Shown: positions 6,159 through 11,956 of the stretch, in pieces
Numbering within the stretch: the stretch's first letter is position 1
Layout of the letters: each line of letters begins with the position of its first letter
Source: a virus
Strand: one strand, 5' to 3'
IMG/VR virus record: IMGVR_UViG_3300002134_000302
Location: 1-32,983 of that record
DNA: 32,983 nt
Made by a program: the position numbers and the translations under genes
Notes under the pieces: model-generated
Databases searched by the model: none
The model's input: the letters and a program-made list of their open reading frames with translations, nothing else
What the model was told of the DNA's origin: nothing

Positions 6159-6600
6159 TAGTGAGTCTGCTCGCTATTGTGTCCAGTAAAATAATATCTT
6201 CTTCCGTGAGGAGTCCGTCGAGAGCGGATTTCTCTATTCTTCTGAGTACTTCAAGTGATTTTGGTGTGGCTTTCCCGCTCAACTGGGCGGCTAAGTTGGC
6301 TGCCTGCAGTTCCTGTTGGCTACCAATAATAAGGTCGTCAATTGTGCAGCCCAGCATATTTCTTAAAACTGGGAATCGCTCGATGGAAATATTGCCGCTC
6401 TTAAACCATTGCTGTACGGCTTGCTTTGAAACGTCACATGCCTCAGCAATGTTATCTCTGGACACGCCTAACTCTTCCATTTTCTTTTGGATTCTGTAGG
6501 CGGTTGCATATTTGTCATACGGTGAGTCAAGCATTGCTTTATTGTGCATGTTTTTTTCCGACTCGTCGCCAAGCAATGCTTGAATAGAATTGAAAGCCAT
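6133..6600 (-). CDS. phage repressor (CI-like HTH protein)
   Basis: A 155-residue protein. An XRE-type helix-turn-helix spans roughly residues 36-90 (RIQKKMEELGVSRDNIAEAC, then DVSKQAVQQWFKSGNISIER). The C-terminal part is helical and lacks the S24 self-cleavage Ser/Lys domain of lambda CI, so induction may not be by RecA-driven cleavage. The start at 6600 is chosen for the strong GAAGGAGAG ribosome site on 6606-6614; internal ATGs at 6549 and 6534 are weaker options. It is divergent from cro, the start codons being 15 bases apart, and its own start codon lies inside an operator. First gene of an operon with the HipA-like kinase. Confidence 0.85.
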   Translation of the reverse strand: MAFNSIQALLGDESEKNMHNKAMLDSPYDKYATAYRIQKKMEELGVSRDNIAEACDVSKQAVQQWFKSGNISIERFPVLRNMLGCTIDDLIIGSQQELQAANLAAQLSGKATPKSLEVLRRIEKSALDGLLTEEDIILLDTIASRLTNDKPAGKD

Positions 6601-6605
6601 GCTTT
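6529..6605. promoter_or_regulatory. rightward operator cluster, three palindromic sites
   Basis: Three AAGC-N3-GCTT palindromes: 6529-6539 (AAGCATTGCTT), 6571-6581 (AAGCAATGCTT) and 6593-6605 (AAAGCCATGCTTT). The last two are 23 bp apart, overlap the -35 and -10 of the rightward promoter, and match the leftward operators in spacing and sequence. The first lies 42 bp further into the repressor gene. All three are within repressor coding sequence or its start codon. They resemble lambda oR in arrangement but not in sequence. Confidence 0.75.
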
Positions 6606-6608
6606 ACT
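6580..6608 (+). promoter_or_regulatory. candidate rightward early promoter (pR-like)
   Basis: TTGAAT (6580-6585) and TTTACT (6603-6608) with a 17-bp spacer. The element lies inside the repressor gene. A start of transcription about seven bases after the -10 falls on or next to the cro ATG at 6616, so the mRNA would be leaderless, in line with the absence of any ribosome site there. Support comes mainly from near-identity to the leftward promoter region. Confidence 0.6.
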
Positions 6609-6615
6609 CTCCTTC

Positions 6616-6861
6616 ATGAAAAAACAAAACCTCAATAAACATGTGTTGGCAGCAGCTGAAGCCCTTGGGGGTAAGAACGCGCTCGCCAAGGCCTTGGGAG
6701 TAACTCCACAGTTCATTGGTCAGTTGGCGTGCGGCATTAGGCCTGTGCCTCCGCGCCATTGCATCCCAATTGAAGTTGCATCAAGCATGGCGGTCTCTCG
6801 TTATGACTTGAGGCCTGATGTGTTTGGCAAAAAGCCTGCAGATTCCGATGTTGCGGCTTGA
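6616..6861 (+). CDS. Cro-like regulator, YdaS family
   Basis: An 81-residue DNA-binding protein, MKKQNLNKHVLAAAEALGGK.... The HTH (NALAKALGVTPQFIGQLACG) is followed by the YdaS-family signature in which a helix leads to SRYDLRPDVFG near the C-terminus. YdaS/Cro proteins are small repressors that oppose the prophage repressor at the shared operators. There is no Shine-Dalgarno in front of ATG 6616, and upstream codons of the frame lie inside the repressor gene, so leaderless translation is inferred. First gene of the rightward operon. Confidence 0.85.
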   Translation: MKKQNLNKHVLAAAEALGGKNALAKALGVTPQFIGQLACGIRPVPPRHCIPIEVASSMAVSRYDLRPDVFGKKPADSDVAA

Positions 6862-6928
6862 TTGGCGTTTGTATATCCGAGCTGGCCTGCTTTGAAATTA
6901 GATTATCTGATTAGCGGTTGGCGTTTAA

Positions 6929-6944
6929 GCCGCTAATTAGCGGC
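6929..6944. promoter_or_regulatory. perfect 16-bp palindrome upstream of the second rightward gene
   Basis: GCCGCTAATTAGCGGC is a perfect palindrome in the 110-base gap between cro and the next gene. A half-site (TTAGCGG) also occurs at 6911-6917. It has no T-run, so it is not a terminator. It is best read as a binding site for an unidentified regulator. Confidence 0.5.
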
Positions 6945-6971
6945 GCTTTAAGTGTAGAGAGTGGATGCGGT

Positions 6972-7277
6972 ATGGAGCGAGAGGCGGGTGATTTTTGGCG
7001 TGATGGTGATGCGCTACCTATTTTGCCGGCTGCTAGCCGTATGTGGTTTGAATTGGAGCACGACGGCTATCGGTTGCGCTTGGCAACCGAGTCTGCGTTC
7101 TGCGAGCAAGGTGAGGAGTTTTTAGGGTTTGAGCTGGCGTCTGGGCAGGTGATGTTGTTTCGGAGTTTGGGCGTATTCATAAATCGGGCAGTGTTTGAAT
7201 TATCTGAAGTGCTTTGCTCGCGTTCTGAAGCCCTAGGTCGATCAGTTTATTGGTTAGGTGATTGGGGGATTGCATGA
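6972..7277 (+). CDS. hypothetical early protein
   Basis: A 101-residue protein starting MEREAGDFWRDGDALPILPA. ATG 6972 is chosen, with AGAG about 12 bases upstream; a TTG at 6918 in the same frame would run over the palindrome. The sequence is strand-rich (MWFELEHDGYRLRLATES), suggests a small beta domain, and has two cysteines. Its end overlaps the next start (ATGA). Position after cro is where lambda has cII, but there is no HTH visible. Function unknown. Confidence 0.62.
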   Translation: MEREAGDFWRDGDALPILPAASRMWFELEHDGYRLRLATESAFCEQGEEFLGFELASGQVMLFRSLGVFINRAVFELSEVLCSRSEALGRSVYWLGDWGIA

Positions 7278-7543
7278 GTACAAATGAAATAACTTATAAA
7301 TCGCCACGTGAGCGGCGGGTACATCGGGCTATTTCTAAGTTTGGTGATTTTGGCGCGACGGTGTTTGAGGTGCGCAAGGTGATTGGTTTGCAGGTGTTGC
7401 CTGGCACGGTAAATAACTGCATCCGCAATTTGAGTAAGCGCGGTTTGGTTGATGTGGCGGGCTGTACGACTGAGCGTGAGCGCATTGGTCGCGGCTACGG
7501 TGAGGCTGAGGTGTATAAGGCGAGGGGTGTGGCTAATGGCTGA
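7274..7543 (+). CDS. winged-helix protein, paralogue A
   Basis: An 89-residue protein. After a short N-terminus, SPRERRVHRAISKFGDFGAT begins a three-helix winged-helix unit (VFEVRKVIG as second helix, PGTVNNCIRNLSKRGLVDV as recognition helix and wing). It is clearly related along its whole length to the product of 7751-8032. The ATG overlaps the upstream TGA, and the end overlaps the next gene by eight bases. A DNA-binding role in the early operon is inferred from fold. Confidence 0.7.
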   Translation: MSTNEITYKSPRERRVHRAISKFGDFGATVFEVRKVIGLQVLPGTVNNCIRNLSKRGLVDVAGCTTERERIGRGYGEAEVYKARGVANG

Positions 7544-7751
7544 TTCTATGCCGCTGCGCGCGGGTGAGGTGTTGAGCCGTCAGGCTGTTGCGGCGCTACG
7601 AAATGCTGATTTGTGGCCCAGCCTGCGCGTAGGTACTGAGGGGGAGCGTCGCTACAGTTTGTTGCGTCATGAGCAACGTGTTGAGCGCGTTATGGATTCT
7701 ATTCATGTTGCTCGCACGAAAGGCGTTTATGCGCCAAGGAGTGCAAGCTGA
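7536..7751 (+). CDS. small hypothetical protein between the paralogues
   Basis: A 71-residue basic protein, MADSMPLRAGEVLSRQAVAAL, with a possible helix-turn-helix-like segment (LSRQAVAALRNADLWPSLR). The start at 7536 overlaps the previous stop by eight bases, and the stop overlaps the next ATG (TGATG at 7749-7753). The coupling on both sides supports a real gene. No family recognised. Confidence 0.58.
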   Translation: MADSMPLRAGEVLSRQAVAALRNADLWPSLRVGTEGERRYSLLRHEQRVERVMDSIHVARTKGVYAPRSAS

Positions 7752-8032
7752 TGGCTGCTGTTAGGACGCTGGGATCGGTCCCGAATTTTGTCACGCCTAT
7801 GGAGCGCAAGGTACATAAAATATTGGGCCGTTACGGCGATGATGGTGCGACGATTTTTGAGATTCGTAAGTCTTTGGCCGGTGATGTTATGGCCGGTACG
7901 GTGCGGAATTGTCTTGTTGGGTTGATTCGTAAGGGTGTGGTGGTACAAGACACGTTTACGTCTGACCGCGAGCGTATGGCGCGTGATGTTGATCATTGCG
8001 ATGTGTATCGGCTTAAGCGGGTTGCGGTGTAG
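7751..8032 (+). CDS. winged-helix protein, paralogue B
   Basis: A 93-residue protein homologous to the product of 7274-7543. Matching blocks include ERKVHKILGRYGDDGATIFE against ERRVHRAISKFGDFGATVFE, then GTVRNCLVGLIRKG against GTVNNCIRNLSKRG. The two genes look like an old duplication, now well diverged at the DNA level. The stop shares a base with the GTG of the following gene. The role is likely a small DNA-binding regulator; the target is unknown. Confidence 0.7.
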   Translation: MAAVRTLGSVPNFVTPMERKVHKILGRYGDDGATIFEIRKSLAGDVMAGTVRNCLVGLIRKGVVVQDTFTSDRERMARDVDHCDVYRLKRVAV

Positions 8033-8346
8033 TGGCTAGGTTGTTGATTACGGCGTGCATTGATCCTATGCGCTGGTATGCGAATTTGGTGGGTCAGTGT
8101 GTGCCGTTTTTGGCTGATGTGGGTACTGAGTTTAAAAGCCGTGAGCCTGCGGGCTACGTTAATTATGTGCAGTACGGCGATGCGGTGGTGATTGATGACG
8201 ATGCCGACCCAGCACTGGTGTGTATTGCAGAGTTGGCGGATCAGCTTGAGGCTGAGGCGAGCGATTTTGAGCGGCGGGCGCGGATTCATCGGCATGGTGC
8301 TGCGGATTTGCGGCGTACGTTGGGTAATTTGGAGGGTGTGTTGTGA
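8032..8346 (+). CDS. hypothetical early protein
   Basis: A 104-residue protein with a GTG start at 8032 sharing one base with the previous stop (TAGTG). The N-terminal half is strand-like with an acidic patch (DAVVIDDDADPALVCI). The C-terminal half is a charged helix (LADQLEAEASDFERRARIHR) suitable for a coiled coil. There is no membrane segment. The end overlaps the next GTG by four bases. Function unknown. Confidence 0.6.
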   Translation: MARLLITACIDPMRWYANLVGQCVPFLADVGTEFKSREPAGYVNYVQYGDAVVIDDDADPALVCIAELADQLEAEASDFERRARIHRHGAADLRRTLGNLEGVL

Positions 8347-8705
8347 AGCGCGATTGGGATGTGATCAGAAAGATTTTGTTGAGAATTGAGTTGCTGCCAA
8401 CTAGCGATAGTCAGGTTGATTCGTCGGAGTTTGAGGATCGCGGTATTGCTAATGAGGTTGCGGCGTATCACATGGCTTTGCTGCAAGAGGCGGGGCTGAT
8501 TGAGGGTGGCGGCCGCAAAGGGGGCGGTGTGCCGTATCGGTTTGCTTTCCGCTTAACGTGGGATGGTCATGAGCTGTTAGATCAAATTAGGCGCGACACG
8601 GTGTGGGCTGCGATTAAGGGCCGGCTAATGCAGAGCGGCGTGGATGTTAGTGTAGATGCGGTTCGGCTTGCAGCATCTGCTTTGCTAAAGCAGATGCTGG
8701 AGTAG
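8343..8705 (+). CDS. DUF2513-like phage protein
   Basis: A 120-residue protein opening MKRDWDVIRKILLRIE, the hallmark start of DUF2513 proteins, followed by the family's YHMALLQEAGLIEGG and LTWDGHELLDQIR motifs, which together form a winged-helix-like fold. The family is common in temperate phages and genomic islands; its function is not established. GTG 8343 overlaps the previous stop. Confidence 0.8.
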   Translation: MKRDWDVIRKILLRIELLPTSDSQVDSSEFEDRGIANEVAAYHMALLQEAGLIEGGGRKGGGVPYRFAFRLTWDGHELLDQIRRDTVWAAIKGRLMQSGVDVSVDAVRLAASALLKQMLE

Positions 8706-8717
8706 GTGGTTAAGTAA

Positions 8718-8996
8718 GTGACTGATATTTCCTTGAGTGCGAACAATATGAATTTGTGTCAATGCGAGCGCAAGTTAAGCGAGGCTAGGTTGTTGCTTGA
8801 TGCTGCGCTATGCAATGAGCAGGTATGCCGTTCTGTGGCGTTGAACCGCTTAGAGGTGACTTATGACCTGCTGATAAAGGCTGCTGATTCCGGGGGTATT
8901 TCTGCTGAGCAGTTGCAGTCTGTTTTGATGAGCATTGAGCATTCTATGTTGGTTGTTGAGTCTAGCGGTCGTGATCGGCCTGTGGTGGTTTGGTGA
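8718..8996 (+). CDS. hypothetical helical early protein
   Basis: A 92-residue protein, GTG start at 8718, twelve bases after the DUF2513 gene. It is almost wholly helical (CERKLSEARLLLDAALCNEQ, then a helix around LEVTYDLLIKAADSGG) and has three cysteines. The stop overlaps the next ATG (TGATG at 8994-8998). No recognised family. The weak ribosome site suggests translational coupling. Confidence 0.58.
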   Translation: MTDISLSANNMNLCQCERKLSEARLLLDAALCNEQVCRSVALNRLEVTYDLLIKAADSGGISAEQLQSVLMSIEHSMLVVESSGRDRPVVVW

Positions 8997-9781
8997 TGCG
9001 TAGTTATATTGATGGCGATGAGCTTGAGGCGTTGCGCGGTTTGCCGCATGAGGCGCGTACGCTGTATAGGGAGGGTTTGCGGCCTTATATGGATTACGCA
9101 ACGGGCTTGGTTGGTATAAAGCGACGAGTTAGCTATCAGGGGTTTAGGGAGTTGCTTGAGGTGGTGCCTGATCGGGGTAGTGTGCTTGGGTCTATTCAGG
9201 TTCCAAGCAAGTCTGCGATGCGGAATATGTTGGCTCTGCTGGAGCGCAATGGGCTAATAGAAAAGATTCCGCAGGCGCGCCGTGTTGATCCTATGGTGTT
9301 TAGATTGCGGCTTGCAGTTTGTGATGTAAAAAACCGTGTAAATGAGCAACGACATAAGAACGGCATAGCGGCAACGACTAAAGTGGCGGCACAGCAGAAC
9401 CACTTAAAAGTTGTTAATAATCAGGACGATAAGAGCGGCACAAACGGTAGCAGCGGCATAGATGAACGACATAGCGAAAACATCGAGCAGCGTCATACCT
9501 CCGTTCTTCCGTTTACTACTACTACTACTACTACTAAAAATATATCTAGCGCGAGCGGCGTTGAAACTTTGCTGCCTGGGGATTGGCTTCCGTCGGTGGA
9601 TACGATGACGCGGTTGGTGCGCGATGAGTTTGTGGATTCTGCATTTGTGGATGAATACGCCACGGAGTTTGTGATGTATTGGCTTGCGTCTGGGGTAGCT
9701 AAGGTTTCTTGGGACGCGGTGTTTTTTAAGCAGTGCTTGGAGCAGTGGAAGCATAGACGTTTTTCTTGGAGGCAGCGATGA
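8996..9781 (+). CDS. phage replication protein with DnaT-like C-terminal domain
   Basis: A 261-residue protein. Residues 1-105 contain a winged-helix-type region (PSKSAMRNMLALLERNGLIE) resembling origin-binding parts of phage replication proteins. Residues about 110-185 are a low-complexity linker with seven threonines from a (ACT)7 repeat. Residues about 190-255 match the DnaT-like single-strand-binding domain (WLPSVDTMTRLVRDEFV, YATEFVMYWLASG, W-x-AVFFKQCLEQW). DnaT-like domains help load the replicative helicase through DnaC/DnaB. The gene likely recruits host DnaB to the phage origin, as lambda O and P do. Start at ATG 8996 is TGATG-coupled; GTG 8993 is also possible. Confidence 0.78.
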   Translation: MRSYIDGDELEALRGLPHEARTLYREGLRPYMDYATGLVGIKRRVSYQGFRELLEVVPDRGSVLGSIQVPSKSAMRNMLALLERNGLIEKIPQARRVDPMVFRLRLAVCDVKNRVNEQRHKNGIAATTKVAAQQNHLKVVNNQDDKSGTNGSSGIDERHSENIEQRHTSVLPFTTTTTTTKNISSASGVETLLPGDWLPSVDTMTRLVRDEFVDSAFVDEYATEFVMYWLASGVAKVSWDAVFFKQCLEQWKHRRFSWRQR

Positions 9782-10293
9782 TTGCATGGGTTGGGCGTTT
9801 GTTGGTGTCTTGGGCTGAGTGTGTGCGCTTGGGTGAGTCTGACGTTGCGGGTATTGGGTATCCGTCTGGTTCTGGGCCTGCGGTGGTTGCTGAGTTGAGC
9901 AGGGCTCGGCGCAGTGGTGCAGATAAGCGCACGGCGGCGGTGTTGCGTGCTGGTTTGTCTGCGGGTGTGACTGCCCATGCGGTGGCGTCTAGGCCTAGCA
10001 GGGTGGTGAATAGGGCGCCTATGCTGGGTGATGTTGAGCGCTTGGATCGGTTTATTTCTGCTGAGCTGAGTGAGGCTGAGCGCACCTTGCTTGAGGTGTT
10101 TTATGTGGATGTTTTTCATACGCGAGAGGAAAAGGCTGGCCGGCTTGGTTGTTGCGTTCGAACTATGGAGATGAGGGTTGGTGAGGTCCATGTGAAGATT
10201 GATATATTCTTTAGGCCCTCTGCTGCTGTGCGTGATGAGGCGGCATTGTCGTCTGCTGAGCTAGACCGGCTGCTAACGGCGCTTTCTGCTTAA
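9778..10293 (+). CDS. late-gene regulator, Q/RinA-like antiterminator or activator
   Basis: A 171-residue basic protein. The C-terminal third (LSEAERTLLEVFYVDVFHTR, then EEKAGRLGCCVRTMEMRV) has the sigma-70 region-4-like HTH seen in phage Q/RinA/ArpU late regulators, with the ERxxLE start typical of that group. It is the last gene of the rightward early operon, followed by an AT-rich gap, two tandem terminators and the holin. This is the same order as lambda Q, pR', tR', S. It is inferred to let polymerase through the terminators. ATG 9778 overlaps the replication gene stop. Confidence 0.7.
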   Translation: MIAWVGRLLVSWAECVRLGESDVAGIGYPSGSGPAVVAELSRARRSGADKRTAAVLRAGLSAGVTAHAVASRPSRVVNRAPMLGDVERLDRFISAELSEAERTLLEVFYVDVFHTREEKAGRLGCCVRTMEMRVGEVHVKIDIFFRPSAAVRDEAALSSAELDRLLTALSA

Positions 10294-10458
10294 GCAAGCC
10301 ACTAATTAGATATTTTTTAAAATTATTTTTATTTTTTAAGTATTTGAATTTCATATTTTATTTTGAGTTATCAACAGCGATGGACATTTTGTCTTGTTGA
10401 TTCGCTGCGCTCCACCTAGTACGTTTATGGCACGGTCGCAATACGTGACTGCCAAGAA
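10294..10458 (+). promoter_or_regulatory. late promoter region, AT-rich
   Basis: This gene-free stretch begins with about 80 bases of nearly pure A/T (10310-10368) followed by mixed sequence up to the first terminator. Several promoter-like hexamers can be drawn (for example TTGAAT near 10345), none convincing on its own. By position it should hold the late promoter and any site recognised by the Q-like protein. No tRNA or small gene is seen. Confidence 0.4.
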
Positions 10459-10484
10459 AGCCCAGCCATCGCGCTGGGCTTTTT
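10459..10484 (+). terminator. rho-independent terminator 1 before the late operon
   Basis: Perfect 8-bp stem AGCCCAGC (10459-10466) with GCTGGGCT (10473-10480), a six-base loop and a T-run to 10484. It lies between the Q-like gene and the holin. Confidence 0.88.
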
Positions 10485-10509
10485 CGTTTCAGTTGTGTCT
10501 CTACGGGTT

Positions 10510-10532
10510 GCCCAGTTTTGCTGGGCTTTTTT
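10510..10532 (+). terminator. rho-independent terminator 2 before the late operon
   Basis: Stem GCCCAG (10510-10515) with CTGGGC (10521-10526) and T-run to 10532, only 25 bases after the first terminator and sharing its core stem sequence. Back-to-back terminators ahead of the holin fit a tR'-like checkpoint. Confidence 0.82.
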
Positions 10533-10556
10533 GTATTTGGTAAGAAGGGTATTTGG

Positions 10557-10766
10557 ATGACGCCGGACAAAGTGTCAACTGCTGGGAGCTATGCGGCTTC
10601 TGCGTTTACTACGTTGTTGGGCTTGTCGATCAATGAGTGGGTCGCCTTGGGTGGCTTGCTGATAGGGTTTGGCACCTTTCTCACTAATCTGTGGTTTCGT
10701 CGAGAACAATTAAAAATTCAGCGTGAGCAGCGTCATGCGCTTGGCGATCAGCGTTCAGACCTTTGA
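10557..10766 (+). CDS. holin, HP1-type
   Basis: A 69-residue protein, MTPDKVSTAGSYAASAFTTL.... One clear membrane segment (WVALGGLLIGFGTFLTNLWF) follows a weaker hydrophobic stretch and is followed by a highly charged tail (RREQLKIQREQRH). This is the pattern of HP1-family phage holins (Dx-STAGSY start, LS-x-NEW turn, TFLTNLWF end). It forms membrane lesions that time lysis. It is the first gene after the tandem terminators. No endolysin is adjacent; the only one seen is the transglycosylase at 1348-1845. Confidence 0.82.
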   Translation: MTPDKVSTAGSYAASAFTTLLGLSINEWVALGGLLIGFGTFLTNLWFRREQLKIQREQRHALGDQRSDL

Positions 10767-10792
10767 ACCTAATTATTGAATTGAGGTGTGCT

Positions 10793-11161
10793 ATGAAAGC
10801 TTTTGGGCGTTATTCCTTTGGGCTCGTTATTGCGATGGTGGTGTGTTTATTGCCGGCGTCGTTTGTGTTGAGTTCTTTGCCTGCCTTTGCTGATGAGTCA
10901 GCTGATGCAATTGGCGTGTTGATTGGTGCGGCAAGTTCTGCCGGCTTGCTGGGTAGTGCGGGCGTGTACATTGGTTATGCGGTCACTGCTGTAGGTGCGG
11001 CTTCTTTGCTGCTGCAGGGTATTGCTGCCGTAACAGGTATTACGCCGAGCACGCGTGATGATGAGTATGTTAATCAGGCTTATCGAGCAGTGGTTAAGGT
11101 GCAGAAGTGGCTAGATCGCTTGGCGTTTAATCCACCGTCCGACAAGGCGAGACGAGGGTAG
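10793..11161 (+). CDS. exported or membrane protein next to the holin
   Basis: A 122-residue protein. ATG 10793 is preferred, with GAGG eight bases upstream, over an in-frame TTG at 10763. The N-terminus is a signal-peptide-like segment (LVIAMVVCLLPASFVLSSLP followed by AFA, a likely cleavage site). Two further hydrophobic segments lie around residues 45-85 (IGVLIGAASSAGLLGSAGVY and YAVTAVGAASLLLQGIAAV). The tail is soluble and basic. A membrane-associated role in lysis or virion assembly is possible. No family recognised with confidence. Confidence 0.65.
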   Translation: MKAFGRYSFGLVIAMVVCLLPASFVLSSLPAFADESADAIGVLIGAASSAGLLGSAGVYIGYAVTAVGAASLLLQGIAAVTGITPSTRDDEYVNQAYRAVVKVQKWLDRLAFNPPSDKARRG

Positions 11162-11171
11162 CTTGTAGTTC

Positions 11172-11849
11172 GTGTCTAGTTTAAAACTTAGCCTTCAAGG
11201 TATGCCTAACGTTAAGGCATACATGAAGGGCTTTGAAAGCCAGATACCGTTTGCAACTGCAGTGGGTTTGACGCGTACGAGCAAGGCTGCGCAGGGCGAC
11301 CTCACCAACAGCATCGGCAGCGTGTTCGACAGGCCAACGGCGCGAACTAAGAGCGCCGTGTTTTCTACCAGTGCAAACAAGCGCAACTTGCGTGCGCAGG
11401 TCGGGATCAAAGACAAAACAAGCGGTGGGAGAGCTCCGGCTGATTATCTATCGGCCCAAATACTGGGTGGCCGGCGCAAAGCGAAAGGCTTAGAGCGGGC
11501 ATTGCAGTCACGCGGGTTAATGCGCAAGGGACAGATGCTAGCGCCGCGTCGCGACACCAAGCTCAACCGATACGGCAACATTAGCAAGGCGCAAGCCCGT
11601 GCAGTGATTAACAGCATTGATTCTGGGGGCACCGGTCGCGGCAGAAAGTATGTTGTAAAGGCCGGCGAAGGCGTTTATTGGCGCAAGGGTAAGGGCTTAA
11701 AGGGCTTCTTAAACATCATTGACGAGCCTACATATCAATCACGTTTTGATTTCTACGGGCTGGGCGCCAAGTCAGTAGCCAAGCACCTGCCAGAGCAAAT
11801 GCGCAAAGCAATGGCTGAGGCCATCATCAGCGCCAAGCCTAAGGGCTAA
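11172..11849 (+). CDS. minor tail/virion protein, gpZ-like
   Basis: A 225-residue, very basic protein with a GTG start at 11172. The N-terminal half (MKGFESQIPFATAVGLTRTS and KAAQGDLTNSI) matches the pattern of phage minor tail proteins of the lambda Z type, in which FA-x-x-x-ALN-x-TA is followed by a basic linker. The middle is Lys/Arg-rich and mentions no enzyme motif. The C-terminal part has strands and a final helix. In lambda Z lies in the tail cluster, but in many GpA-terminase prophages a related gene precedes the terminase, as here. The family assignment is moderately sure. Confidence 0.6.
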   Translation: MSSLKLSLQGMPNVKAYMKGFESQIPFATAVGLTRTSKAAQGDLTNSIGSVFDRPTARTKSAVFSTSANKRNLRAQVGIKDKTSGGRAPADYLSAQILGGRRKAKGLERALQSRGLMRKGQMLAPRRDTKLNRYGNISKAQARAVINSIDSGGTGRGRKYVVKAGEGVYWRKGKGLKGFLNIIDEPTYQSRFDFYGLGAKSVAKHLPEQMRKAMAEAIISAKPKG

Positions 11850-11956
11850 GGGGTGGGGCGGCGTTCAAAAGGTACTCCTGAGCCCTGCCGCGCACGGGTA
11901 ATTCGTGCCGCGTTCTTTTAACAGATATATAAATTTGCTAGGGGGGTTATATTCAA
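11850..11956. other. candidate cos region upstream of the terminase genes
   Basis: This gap of about 107 bases, directly before the small terminase gene, contains a G-rich start (11850-11862), a C/G-rich middle with GCACG (11893-11897) and CGTGC (11905-11909) in inverted orientation, and an A/T-rich end. Lambda-type terminases cut at cos just upstream of nu1, so this is the place to expect it. No staggered nick site can be proved by eye. Confidence 0.35.

Noticed and set aside
10370-10450. Possible tRNA in the gap after the Q-like gene
   Set aside because: No cloverleaf, anticodon arm or T-arm could be drawn; the region holds only AT-rich sequence and two terminators.
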